Shown: positions 37,200 through 50,600 of the stretch, piece after piece | Numbering within the stretch: position 1 is the stretch's first letter | Layout: each line of letters begins with the position of its first letter | Assembly: GCA_040954595.2 (NCBI GenBank) | Contig: CM082585.2 | Span: forward strand, 9,734,001 to 9,798,000 | Length of the DNA stretch: 64,000 nt | From: Balanoglossus misakiensis | Lineage: Eukaryota; Hemichordata | Reading direction: 5' to 3' | Position numbers and translations under genes: made by a program | Notes under the pieces: model-generated | What the model was told of the DNA's origin: nothing | Database searches by the model: none | The model's input: the letters and a program-made list of their open reading frames with translations, nothing else

Positions 37200-40100
37200 G
37201 GGGCTTTTGTAGACTCGTAAATTTGTTCCAACGGGTTACAATGATTCATTCAACAGTTACTCAATAGAAACTGGATGAATACCGCACACACGAAAAGCCG
37301 GCAACTATGACGTTATTTGCAATACAGCCAGTCCGTTTTCCACCTTTCCAATTTTATTATTCTTGCACGTATTGTGTTATTTTTCTTCAATTTATTCACA
37401 CCACATGTGGAAGTCATTTCAACGTCTAAATATGACAATGTTTTGTTAAATTTTAACAGAAACTGTCAGCAGACGATAAAAAGTGACAAAAAATAACGCC
37501 GGCGGTGGATGGAAATTACAATTGCTCTCAAGTGCCTTATCCGACTCGCCAATGCGTTGTCGTGTTTTCTTTTCTTTCTGTGGACAAACGCGATATTGAC
37601 TCGTCTACACCTCATCGATAATTCTTGTTCGTGTGGCGTTGTTGCTAAGCGACTGTTGTCCACGGAAGCGACGGAGCGCGAAAGGGGGGTAATTCTGCGA
37701 AGTGACCTAACTACACTTGAAGAACCAGGCTTTAGAAACTGGCCAAGTGCTGAAACGGCGGTGATTGGGGATATGGGTCACACGTCATCATTATTTTGCG
37801 ATTTGTCCTCTTAAAATTGAAAAGATCGTACTTGCTGTTCTTAACTGCCCATTTGTGTCACACGGATTGAAAATTAAAACTCAAGTGCCTTGGGATAGGC
37901 CGTTTAACTTCTCAGGGCTGACTAAAACTAAACGATTCGGAACAGTTTGAAAACATTCTTTTTTCACTCTGTTCATATGCGGCTTTTTCGGCGGCGGTTC
38001 GCTTGTACGCTTTGACAACTGCAAAACTGTATTGGAGGCGTGAGATGCATGCGTAAATGATAGATAGATAGCTAGCTATAGGGTTCCGATGATGCTATAG
38101 ACATGGACACTGTTATTGGATGTTCTCAATCAACAAGACATAGGCTTGAATTTGTACCGATTAAATGACAACTTTAATTCAGATTGATCACTTTATAATG
38201 AAATCGCCCTGAGCTCACCTAAGCATTCATTCCATCGCCAGACATTTCGGCGCCGGTGGTGATCCAATGCATGCATCTACCGGTTGTGGTGGGCGCGACC
38301 TTCCCATGCACGGAGTTTTCGATCGGCAAAATAAGCAAAGCACTTTTTAATGAGGCGTCCACGGGGTCTATAAATGTTAATCGGGGTCTACGCATCATTT
38401 ATCTGTAAATGGCACCTGGCAATATAACTTTATTCGCTGTGTATACGACATGTAGTATTGTCACGGAAAGGAACAAAGCACGCCCGCTAACTTGTGAATG
38501 GCGAATGTCGAAGGAGAGTATCTTGTGGGCAGACGACAACCGGTCGTGTGATCGGTTGAAAGTCATCTTTGCGGTGCTGTTATTCTGCGTTATACCGCGT
38601 CGCAGATTGCTGTTTTACATCTTTATAATTTCACAAATGTAAACATTTGTCCTGCAAAGGAGTTTTTCCATCGCGTGTACGGGTGGGCGCACCCTCGACG
38701 GTACGCCGTCGTTTACAACCTCGCTGTTGGGATATTTTACTGCGTGTTTTGGACCCGTTGATGCGCGGACGGAGTATTGAAATTCGGCCGCGCATGCAAG
38801 AAAGACCCACAATGATGCGATCAATCAAGCATAAAACTCGATTGGAATGGCTTTACAATCCCGTTATTCACTTGACTGAAGAGAGTGCTCCCCGCTAAGA
38901 GCAAACCGAGACGAGATGTTTTTCACAAGTTGTCTCCGACGGATGCCAAAGGGTAATAGGGGTTACAAACCCCGCTTCCAGTGCTACTCTTCATGTCGGG
39001 TGGGGAGGTGGATTAAACTTTTTCTCCAGGCGAACACTTTAAGTTCGTTCAAACAGCTGCATTTTGTCATCAGGTTTATTCAGCTTTGTATTAGAAACAG
39101 TTCAATTCCAGAAAGACAACTCGTTTGCATTTGAACGCGTGTAGAATACAGAGCCATGTCTGTGATAGTAGTCTACAATGTGTTGTCGACCTTTTACCCA
39201 GAATGCAATTATTATAATGTGATCTGACCCCCTAGCACGGAGTCAAAACCGAAGGAAACTTTGATACGCTACGTAGACATTGCACATGCGAGTCCCTGTC
39301 ATTGGTTTTATGGGTGTAAAGGCTATAGCCAGGGACGTCCATTGAAACAGAAAAGATACTGTTCACATTAATGTTTGTGGCGTCATAAGAGTTCCTTTTC
39401 TTAGAGCGTTATTGCCTCGAGTTTGTACCGTAAAATCCCACAATGACGCAATGCCCTTAGCTAGTGCTATTGCATTGTTCTCTGGGTCTTTGAAAAACGT
39501 TTTATTCCCTGTACTCTGTGTATGGAATAAACAGCAATGCATGTCGTCTCGTAAGGGATGTTTTGAATGCTTAATATTGACTTGGAAATGACCGCGCCTG
39601 TTTTGATGAAAGAGTTCACTTCGAAGCAGAGTACATTGTGTATCTGTAACTGTTGTGCTGGGATTGGTCCGTTAAACTTTATACTTATCCCAATTCTTTA
39701 GGTTGTTTAAGTCATAAAAGTTTATTGGGGGTCGATAGGTGCAAATTCCCATGGAGTAACGGTGAGGTTGTCTATATTCAAGGTTGCCATTGATTCAAGT
39801 ATAGTATTTTCTGGTAAGATTTGACTAGGGTTGTCCGTCTGCAAGGGAAGTGCGCCACCAAGGGGGGCCACGGTGACACTGAGAATGAGGTTGGAGGGAT
39901 GTGGCAAACATACAATCCTTCAACATGCACCTGTTTGACTTTCGCTCTACTTTTCGTGCAAGTCATAAGTGGCCTGTATCCCCCAGAAGGGTCACCCTTC
40001 TAAAACTAATAAACCATGTACCCCTTTCTGCGAGCAAAGAAAAACCGAGTGGTCAAATTCTAGCCAAGAGAATAAATTAGGGCACTGACAATACAGACTT

Positions 40101-41993
40101 GGAATATCCGATAGCCTCTCGGTGGTTTTAGGTCTGTTAAGCGCCAGATATAGTTTCACGTTTGTATGTGCATGGCGTGCAAATACCAGGCGTTCGAAAT
40201 CAGCATCCGTGTGTAGAACTAAGAAGTAAAACCACGGTGGAGTACAGATATAGTATAGATACATGGGTTGTGCACAATAAAAAAAAACGCAAATCGCGAC
40301 CACGGTTTATGGTCATCCACGGGCTCCAACGATCCCATGTGCAAATTTTGGAGATCCGCTTTGCGCCAGCTTGTCGCCTAATTTCTTAATGTGCGTCATC
40401 AAAAATCATAGTCGACGCCAACAGGATTTACTTGATCGATGAAGAACAACAGTACAGATCTGATAGTTGCAAAGCAACGCACAGCGCACCAAAAGCCCCG
40501 GGGCACTGAAATCGCCCGAACGTTAAGATGTTGTCCAGAAGGTGTTCGGCGCAGTTCTGGAAACTGTATAATCGAGTGTTGCTCAGGTACCCGTCAGGAT
40601 TGTCGCTCTCCCCCGGCCCTCCTCCTGTACTTTGTAAACAAACCAAGATAGCGCGCCTCCACCGTCACACCTGCACAATTGTACTCCCAAAACTATCAAA
40701 ACCCGGCACACCTGTTAATCGTTCTCTTTATCTCATCTCCTCGTCCTCGTGACGCAGTGTCCTTGACGTTGAGCCAATATATCACACAGTGACATTCTTT
40801 GGTCACTCTTTACTGAAAATGCCTGACGCTAACTCCAAAGTCAATACACTCCGTTCGGCTCAATATACAACTCTGTTGACTGGCTTTGTTGCTATGAAGC
40901 CATCGATGGTTTCTGATATGGAATGATATTGCCGCGGCATCAACTCCGTCGGTCAAGTGTTTAATAGCCGCGGGCCGGACAGAGAAGGACTTTGGAATTT
41001 CGGGTTCGTTTCGGTCATAATTAGGCACAATGGCTAAATGCCGTTGGTTAATAGATCAGACAACTGCGTGATTTTTGCTGTCAGAACTAATTAAGATTTC
41101 TTCAGCATTCTCGAGACTGTGATATTTTTTTCTGAAAGATATTCGCTCAAAATTGGTAAATTCACGTTATAAGGAGTCGAAGACTTGGTGAAAAGATGAT
41201 GACGTCATCACTGAAATTTGCAAATAAACCGCGACAAAACAAGTCCCGCATAAATAACCTCTCATGCGGTATACCTTCCCACCTCTTACCGATCAATATA
41301 ATCCTACTCTAGATTAATCCACTGGTCTTTAATGTGGTTGCTTACTGTTTATCCAAGACTTCGCAAAATGCAAGGCAGAGGCTGTGCTCGTTTTCCTACG
41401 TCAACCATTTCCATAGTAACGGACAGATGCGCAAAAAATGTGGGTGTTACGCACACAAGGGCATTGGTAGAGTTGCATTGAGCTGAGTACCTAAACACTT
41501 GAATACGTCACTCTGACATTTCAGAAGTGACATAATTCAACAGATCACGGTCACACTTGGAAATTTAAATTTTAACCTATACACTGTTTTTAAAATTTCA
41601 GCACGCACGGCTTGTTATTTTGCCACCAAAATCGATAGACTGATAAATCGAGTTAGCTATGTACATATTGTGGACACTAATTTTTCACAGGGAATTTCTG
41701 TTACCTTGGTAGCGATTTATCGACGCGGACACTTGACGCCATCTTTCATGCATGACTTTTCTGGGGGAATTAAACCATGTTTAAAAGTACGGTTATTGTA
41801 GCGTATGTTGCTTATTTTAAATTAATTTAATTTAAGCTCCAACAGGTGGTTTTAAACCAGTGACATTTGCCCATGCAAATGACAAGAGAACACAGACAGG
41901 TTAGTTAATCTGTTCTTCAGAGTACAACTTCTCAGTGCTTGAGTTGTTCGTGTGGAAATTTTTATGAATACGCTTGTCTCTGCCGGTTTTCAG
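37200..41993. other. Long intergenic stretch, no supported gene
   Basis: Frames of 60-100 codons occur, for example plus 37509-37814, with a hydrophobic start but no known domain, and minus 39722-39907. None has supporting splice structure. I see no tRNA or rRNA gene and no long repeat. Distal regulatory DNA is possible. Confidence 0.4.
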
Positions 41994-42010
41994 CCCCCCC
42001 CCCCCCCCCC
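41994..42010. repeat. Homopolymer C run
   Basis: Seventeen consecutive C. A shorter G run lies near 43500-43511. Both are prone to length errors in sequencing and assembly. Confidence 0.9.
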
Positions 42011-45000
42011 GAGCAACAGAAATACTTCAGCTTTCACTCTGCTGTCGACATGCAAACTGTTAAAACGATTTCGGTCGCAAACACATTAACATGTTGTAAA
42101 TAACAAGAATACACGTACCAAAGGGCAGTCCACCTTTTTGTATTCCTCCAGCCTGTTCCTACAGGCGCTGATTTTGAGCCAAAATCTCGACTTATTCTGC
42201 CATGGTTTAGACCCTGCAGCATCAATCGGAGGGCTTTCTTTACTTTGTCAAATCTGTGAGCTCGTTTTTCGTCGAGTAAGACCTTTTAGTTTATTGTACA
42301 AGACAGCAAACCGCATCGCATGTGTTTGTTGACCTTAAATTCAAATAGAGCAAGCCATCGTGTTTTTTGGTTGGTTTTTAAAATAGCAACAGGGGTTTGT
42401 CTGTTATTTTCAGACAAATAAGCGTGACCTCTCCCCGCCTCTTTGTTGGTAATTATGTGGCTCTTATATGCTGTGTTTGTAGTGTATATGGGATTTGACT
42501 GTCAATACGAGTTATTGTGGATTTCCACCAGGTGTTCTCAATGGAATTTCTATAGCCCCCCTCTGCTGTCGGATTCGCCTCACAATGGAGGCTCGCTCTG
42601 TAGTTGCAGTGTCTCGAACTTTTTTGGCGGTGCTCGCTCACAGCAGAGACTTGACATTGACTGCGCATTAAGTCTAATTACATACATGTGAGGTCTGTCC
42701 CAATAGGAGACAATGCGGTTTGACCGGCGGCTATAGACTCCGCTTATAGGTGTCAATATCGAGATCAACGCCCAAAGGAAAATGTTTGTGTGTCCAACAA
42801 AGACGGGGGTATTTCTTTTTCCTTTTTACTCGTTGATAGAGACCTTAGAAGTGAAGTTCATGCCCACGCTTTCTCTCTTTCTTTTTCCTTACTGGTTAAT
42901 CCCCCTTAATACTAACACACAAAGCACGTCATCCTTGGCCATACGTCTCCTGGCCTGCCTCGCCTATTTACATCTCCCGATTTCCTTTAAACATGTGAAA
43001 TGAACATTGTAATATCTACGTAAAGTAAACATCCTCCAATATACACACTTGCAATGAACACTTATAATGTTTCTTTCTATCTGGTGTATACCTGATCAGA
43101 CTGCAGCCCCAGTATATGCTTTGAATGTTGAAATAAACATCACTCAGACATTCCACAGTACCATATTGGTCACTATTTTTAGTACATAATCTACGCACTT
43201 AATCACAGAATTAAAGAGCCATTTCGCATGAAATCTACATGGTCAGGGTATGTTCTCAACAAGGACCATTGCAAGTCGCGCTGTTGGAAGATCTCTAGTA
43301 GCTCTCGTCTGTGCTTTCAAGTTAAACTTTACACCGCGAAATTGAGCGGATTTTCTATAATGGTTTCTCGTGACCCCGGCGAACCCTTAACGAGGACCGG
43401 TGTGGCGGACCGTGCACTCGGAAAAATGCGTCGAATTCCCGAGAGAAATGTCACACCACCTTTATTGTGTGTGGTTGTCGACTAGGCTCGGGTACACTGG
43501 GGGGGGGGGGGCATTTTTGCTGATTTACTGCTCTGTTCTAAAGGTCACACGGGGTGACTGTGCGAAAAATAGATGGGCGTCCGACCACAACGCACAGAGT
43601 CTCTTTAAACGGTAAAAACACGACCTAAACACCCGACGTGACGTTACAATTACTGTGCGGCGCGCGCGTCCGAGTCGTGTCAACGGGGCGTGCTTAGTAA
43701 CCGGTGCGTAATTAAATCAGTGATTATGATATAAGTCTTGCTCACCTGTCCGAGTGGTTATCAGAAGACATCGTTGACATGGTTTTAGTCAGACCAGTTT
43801 CACGTCACAAACAGCGAGGAACGAAGTACGCGTATCATTGAAAACATCTGTAGTATCCAACGGAACTTTCGTGTCTAAAAATGAGTTTTCCACAGTCATT
43901 TAAAACTGCTCAAATATTTCCAGTGCATTCACACATGTTCGTTCCAAAGGTTGCTGCCTTTACAAGCAGCTACCATGGCCTCCCTACTACGCAAACTAGA
44001 GTGTGTGGGATGGCTGATCGCATTACTAACAACGCGTAATCTCATATCATATCGGACTGGACCATTCCAGAAATGGGGATGTTGGATGTAACAGAATCCA
44101 TATTTTGGGGTAGCCGGTGGAGTTGTTGGCGAAAAGACAGCATATTTCACGGAATGTTTTAACTCGTGATAATAAACACGAATCAAGAAGTAAGTAAACT
44201 GGTAAGATAGGGTTGTATTATTGCATTCACCCCTGTACGTTATGCGGTTGTGAGAAATCCACACAAGGTCTCTAGAATCCGCGGTAACCAGTAACGCAGT
44301 CGCAATGACAGAAACAAACAGATACACTCGGCCTCGATTAGTAAAATATTAACAGATGAAATCTCTTTTAACCTTCTCTTATGTAAGCATGTAAGTGCGA
44401 TTTTAAGTAAAAACATACCATAAAACGTATATAAACGGATGCAGTCTAGAACTATATTTACTTTTAGCGGGACAACGGGATATATAAAATAAATAGGACA
44501 TTGACCTGGTATAGATATTTCCAAGTTGTAATTATTGTTTTATTTCACATGATAAATCCTGTTGTAAATCGCGATGGCGTCATGGACTGTTACGAGGCTT
44601 TGTATGGGTCAGAGTTCACGCAAACACTAACACAACAACAGACAGATAGCCATGCATTGATATACCTGGCAAATGATTGCTTCGCTATCCACATACTACT
44701 CATCTAACCTGTCCCCACCAAGCCACCAAAAGACATGCCGATCCCGTATGGCACTATAAAAGGGATTTCGTCACACAAAAAGCGAAGGTGTGAAACCGCC
44801 GTTCTCTGGTAATAAAAAGTAATTGTGGGCGCATTGTAGCTTTAATATGCTGCTCTGCATGTTTGAAAATAATCGGTCTGGAACCCTGCTGCGGAAAGCA
44901 ATTGTCTGTGCACTTTTCCGAAGAGGCTTCTCCACTACACCGAGTGTCAACGTTCGTTAATGCATGTCAAGTGACAGACCGTATTATGTCAAAATGTTCT

Positions 45001-45825
45001 GTATTTGATTAAAACTGCAGAACTCCTTTCATGTTCACATGAATAAAAAGTTCATGAGGTTGCGGTTCTGTCTATTGCGTCTAGCCACTGCCTCGGGGCG
45101 CATGACTCAATGAATGAGAGTTATTTAAATGTTCTCATGCTTCCTTTGGTCTATTGAAGATTGCGGTGATCCCTTGTACTTTTAGTGTACGAAAGGGGTT
45201 AAAGAAATGACCACAGAGGGCGGTGTTCAACTCTGAGCTGGGCGGATGCCATTTCCATGCCGACGGCTTCCCTTTTATTAACTATTTTGTCAGCCCCCTC
45301 AGTGTAGAGTTTTATGAACGTGTATTTAAATACATTAATCCAGCAACAAACATATCGGAATTATTGTAAATTTCATGTATTTTGGTGTCCTGTATTGTCT
45401 ACTTTCTGATTCTGCGACATAACCAAACAATACACACTGACTTAAATCACATCTGCATTTATTTGCATCGAACTATTTATGTCATATCACAACTTTTACA
45501 TGCAAAATTTCACAAATGACAAGAAGTACATACTTCACATACTGGTATATAATTTTCTTGATTAGAATTCTGTTAGTATTGATAAAACAAATATCAGTTG
45601 CCAATGCAGCATGCAGAGTGCATCACATAAAAACGAAAGCTTCATTATGATAAACATTTTACTCTAATTGAACTTTGAGATGAATTTTCAGAAAGAGAAT
45701 GCTTTACCTATAGACAATCTGGACTCCCTGATGACAATTTGTCATTAGCACCAAAATGTTGATCATTAAATTTAAAAACTAATAACTTCATCAAAGTGAA
45801 ATCAGCAATGAGGGAGGGGGGTTGT
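42011..45825. other. Intergenic DNA downstream of CEP19
   Basis: No supported coding exon. A 132-codon minus-strand frame at 43929-44327 has no recognisable domain. The 3' UTR of CEP19 should occupy the right end of this stretch. Confidence 0.4.
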
Positions 45826-46314
45826 TTAGAATTCTGGATCAGAGTCTTCCTCTTCATCCCAGCCACTTGATTCAATGGCAGGTAAAAAGTCCACCTCAAC
45901 GTCATATTCAAACCCGGGATCACCCGGTTTCTTCCTGTGTTGTTCAAAAGTCTCCTCCATAATTGCTTTCTTCTGCCTCAGCGTCGCTTCGTCCACTTTG
46001 TTGAGATCCTCGTTCGGGTCGATAGTGTTCTCTTTTTCTATCGTGTCCAGTGTCTCCTCCAAGCTCACTCCCTTCAAGTGTTCCTGGATTATCCGCAGGA
46101 GTTTCTCAATCTGCTGCCGGCTGATGTTCTCCAGGAATTTTTTGTGCCTGGAATTGCCGATCAGGTCCTCGGCAGTCCGGGTGATTCCGGATCTCTTGGT
46201 GAAATTCCTGATCGGCATGGTCCGCTGCCGGAGTTTCCCGTTTGAGTTCTTGTATGCTATGACCAGTGCCGGTGGGTCAAACCTCACACCGCACTGTGTT
46301 GGAGTGACAGACAT
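45826..46314 (-). CDS. CEP19: CEP19, centrosomal/centriolar protein of 19 kDa
   Basis: In vertebrates CEP19 sits on the distal mother centriole, is placed there by CEP350 and CEP43, and captures the GTPase RABL2 to start intraflagellar transport into cilia. The whole 162-codon protein is in one exon. Family marks as I recall them: CGVRFDPPALVIAY near the N-terminus, RQRTMPIRNF, a helical middle with SRHKKFLENISRQQIEKLL, the block IDPNEDLNKVDE, and an acidic C-terminus with FEYDVEVDF and SSGWDEEEDSD. Length agrees with the human protein (about 163). The start is a true ATG at the conserved position. A splice acceptor lies 20 bases before it (exon edge 46334), so there is at least one upstream non-coding exon. 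It is transcribed away from EMSY. Confidence 0.95.
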   Translation of the reverse strand: MSVTPTQCGVRFDPPALVIAYKNSNGKLRQRTMPIRNFTKRSGITRTAEDLIGNSRHKKFLENISRQQIEKLLRIIQEHLKGVSLEETLDTIEKENTIDPNEDLNKVDEATLRQKKAIMEETFEQHRKKPGDPGFEYDVEVDFLPAIESSGWDEEEDSDPEF

Positions 46315-47244
46315 GCTGGCAATACGTCAGGCTTCTAAGACATAGAGCTGGTTCATGTACCAGTTTTCATTCAGTGGCCGATTTTTTATGTGACTGTTGA
46401 GAAAATAACAATCACACAAATGTAACTGTTTAGTTTGTAAACATTTGTTAAAACGTATACAATGTACATATACATGTATAGCAAGAGCAGTTCCTAACGA
46501 CAATTGATATGCAAAGGTGTTGTTTTCACAAAGACAATTGTATAATAGGTATTTAGGATCCAGAAAGGTGCAGCTGCCACGAACAAACAAAGCACTCACT
46601 CAGTTTCAGTTCAACTTCAGATATCTGAGAATCGATCCCGATAAAATAAATTTTCATGAATGTTCTTTGCAAATTATGTTATGATCATTGGGTCATCGTC
46701 TCAATATCGTTTGCTAGTCAAAGCTGCACGGTAGGCAAGCGGTACACTAGTATACAAGGTCGACTATTGGCTGTTGACACTGTAGTAAGTTTGAATGGAC
46801 TGTTGTTGGCAGGGCCCCAAAATTCGAATCGTTCGCGAATGCGAGAAACAAAATGGTTTCATGAATGTGTGCATAGAATCAACAAATCGTAAAGACAATA
46901 AAGTATCCAACCAACTTACATGCTAAACAATTAGCAATGTAGGCATTTACTAAAGTCTACGAGCTAATTAACGTACCTACGTACAGGCATGTCTAACGTT
47001 CCTGAGGTCACAGCAGCGCCATCTTTACTCCAGGGAATCCCTTGCGATGATTGGTCAATTACCGATGACCTTTGCCCTTTGGTCAAAAAAGACATTCACT
47101 GTTTCTCTATTTTCAAGTCACTTTTCAACCTTATTTGTACGACACATAAACTCTTTAAATCACGAACTTCTCAAGTAACCGATTCCAAGTGAGAATATCC
47201 TCGAAACTGAGAGTAACTGAGAGAAGCAAATCTTTGAGCAAAAT

Positions 47245-47362
47245 GCTCTGCTCATGCGCAATAAAGGCCCGCCATCTTGAACCTTGCCAACTTCATTCTG
47301 ATAGAAAACTACGGATGTCAATTATGAAATAGAATATCTTCGATATTATCTTGTCGAATTAG
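47245..47362. promoter_or_regulatory. Divergent CEP19/EMSY promoter with first EMSY non-coding exon
   Basis: CATGCGCA at about 47253 resembles an NRF1 half-site. CCGCCATCTTG at 47269-47279 is an inverted YY1 site (AAGATGGCGG), which usually lies near transcription starts. About 80 bases on, a strong donor (TTAG|GTAAGT, exon edge 47362) fits the end of an untranslated first EMSY exon. It would splice to the acceptor at 47641-47643. No TATA box is seen. Confidence 0.5.
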
Positions 47363-47668
47363 GTAAGTCTATGGGGTATTGTCGAGCGGCAAACCCCATT
47401 ACACTCTGTCGATTTTCAGGTCAATATATCCACGCGTCTGCTGAAAAGAAAGAAACTATCGTGGTAGTAGCGTGTCGGAAACATCACTTATCATTTGTGT
47501 TAGTGTACATATACACTGTATGATGGGGGTATTGTATGGTATCTACATGTGTAAGTAAAATGGAGTCGGCGAAAATTTAACAGAATTATAATGTTTACAA
47601 TCCGTGAACTTAAGTCGAGTAACATTCTGTTCTTTTCTTGCAGCCTGTGACAGTCTTATTTTGACAAG

Positions 47669-50600
47669 ATGTGGCCCAAACTGCTTGATATGAGCAGAGA
47701 TGAATGTAAGCGGACACTGCGGAGGCTGGAACTAGAAGCCTATGCCTCTGTGGTCAGTGCTTTCAGGGCACAGGGAGATCTCTCCAAGGACAAAAAGAAA
47801 CTGCTGAATGATATCGGTGTTACACTTAGGTATGCAATGGAAAAACGGCTTACAGTGTTTATATTAGTACAAATGTACATGTATGTCTTTCTGTCTGTCT
47901 TAGTAATGATTAAAAGTATACTCTCTAACTTGTTGAAATTGAATATTGAAGGAAGACAATAATCAGGGTCTTATTCGATTCTCTTTTCCCAGCATTTCCA
48001 CTGAGAGGCACCGAGCCGAAGTCAGACGAGCGGTGAACGATGAGAAACTGACCACCATAGCAGATCAGTAAGTAAAAGATGCAGTCGGTCTTGGTGTCGC
48101 TGTGCCCAGTTTCTTCATATAATAGTGCAGTGTTTTCCTCTGAAATAGGTCAGTGTTGTTTCTTTGGGCTTGATCCCATTTTTCCTGATCACGTAATCTC
48201 TGCCGTTTCATTTCAGCATGACTGGGCCGAACAATTCCTCCGAATGGGCCATAGAGGGCAGGAGACTGGTGCCACTGATGCCCAGACTGGTGCCACAGAC
48301 GGCATTTACAACCACCGCCACTTCTGCAGCCAATGCAGCCATGTTCCACAACCTGACACTGCCGCTGCCCTCAGAGACTGGCCTCAAGAGCAGTAAGTTC
48401 AAACTTTGGGGTGTTTCTCACTACATTAAACTGATTTTTGCTCCCTAGGTGAGTGATAAAAATCTCGTGTCACATATCCTTGATATTTGTCTTATTGTTT
48501 TTACATTGCTCTGCACTTTCAAATTATTTGAAATCTACCTTTTGCCACTCTTTCATCTTCTATGCTTCTGTTTCAGTCATCCCGGCGTCCATGACAAGTG
48601 GGGCATCAAATTCATCAGGGGTCACGACCCCAGGGAGTAGCAGCAACAGTATCACGACCAGTAGCATCAAGTCGCCAAGACCTACCAGTCCAATGTCCAA
48701 TGTAGTTGTCTTGCCAAGTGGGCTGTCTATTCATGTGAAAAGTAAGTGTACACGTACATCAAGAAAACAGAATTCCTACAAATTATGATATGCTGGACGA
48801 TTGACACCAGTCCTGGAATGTGTGATGTTACAGACATTAAAATCAGCGATATAGAGAATGTCATTTTTCGCTTTTATTCCATGAACAGGTGAGCCTGACT
48901 CGGACGACAAAAGCAAGAAACGGAAGCGATCGAACTCTACAAGTTCCACAAACAGCAGCAAAGATGCTGTGATCAGCACAACGTCTATCCCGTCGCCGGT
49001 GATCCCGACGCCGAAGACGACAGTTCTGCCGATTACAAGTCCAAAGATCACGTACATGACCAACACTAGTGGCACGGGTATTTCACCGGTCAAGATCACC
49101 TTCACAAAGGCCGCCACCCCAGGGTCTTCAACCATCACTACACCACAGAAGGTATGTGTAAAATTCTACATAGAAAAAGGGAAACTTGTCAAATAGAAAT
49201 GTCCCGGAATTTCAAACTACTCCTGGAAAGTCCTTCAGGGTCCCAGAAAAATGTGCTTCAAAGATTACTTGCTTACCTGTTCTCTGTGTTGATTGGTGTT
49301 GAGTCCTTAAATCTGCCCAGTAAATCACAAATCAGTCTTCAATGTCTGTTGTCTAGGTCATCATTGTGTCAAGTTCATCATCCTTCACGCCAAGCATTCT
49401 ACAGAGGTCGCAGAACGTCACTGTCAACCGAACGCTGACTTCAACCTCCAACGTCTCAAGATCCTCAATAATCTTCTCCACGACCGCCTCGTCCACCAGC
49501 AGTGGTAACCCCAGTATTGTGTCTGTCAGTCCATCAAGCGGTTCCGTAATTTCACCAGGTAGGGATTGTAATCGATCATCAATAAGCAGTTAAGTTCCCC
49601 AACCTTTTTGGGACATAAAACACAAATACTGCCCGTATAACTGAAACTCGCTTACCGTAATTTCCCCCACACAGTGTGTGTAGTCGGTACTGCAACCACA
49701 GCATTCCTGTCAAACTCAATAAGCGCAGCAAAACCTCGGCCGAAAACCATCAACCGAGTCAAAACAAAAGTGATCTCTTCAAGCGCGTCCTCGTTGCTTG
49801 CCACAGCAGTGTCTGCTGCCACCTCTGGGACGTCTGTCACGTCGTCACCCATGACGAAAATAATGACTACGGGATCGAGCAGCGTGTCGTCCAAACCATC
49901 CATCCAGATAGTCCAAGAGCATGGTAAGGACTCTCTTCAGATCTCATAGTAGTAAATTATTTATTGTTGTTTCGTTGTCCATTTAGAGTTGAATGATTTG
50001 ACAATACTTGAGTAATGTGACTTAGCTTGGTTTCTCTCTTTTCCCTGAAGGAGTCAAGATCATAACACAGACAGTTCCCGGAAGCAAAATTCTACCAAAG
50101 CCGATCACAATAGGATCCTCTACAGGAACTCCTGTTGTGATGGTGACCACCACTATCCCTACTACTGTTGTCATGACAACAAAGCCCATAACATGTACTG
50201 CTGGTGAGTGGAATATCGAAGTTGATGTAGAATCTTCTGTTGTGTTTTAATCTCAAGCTCTGAATACCAATTCATTCACATGTTTTTCCCTTGCAGGTTC
50301 CCATGGTAACCAGGTTGTGATCAACCCAGCTGGGGGTACCAGAATAGTGACGACACCTCAGGTGTGTGGCAGTCGCACCTCTTCCAGTGCTGGCAACATC
50401 ATCACCGTCACGCCCAAGACACTGCAAACATCTGCCGTCAAGACGTCTGGCACTTCTGCAGGTGGGTTCTCTTTGACCTCTGGTGACCCCACATACAAAT
50501 CAAAGAGGCTTGTGGGTGATTTCACAGTCTGTGGTATTGGCACCCAGACTTTGAATTTCATGAGCCATCTGTATGTTAGAGTAACCCTCTAACCACCATG

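Noticed and set aside
39722-39966. Minus-strand frames of about 61 codons rich in Pro, Leu and Thr
   Set aside because: No flanking exons and no family I can name; could be an old repeat fragment, but nothing supports it.
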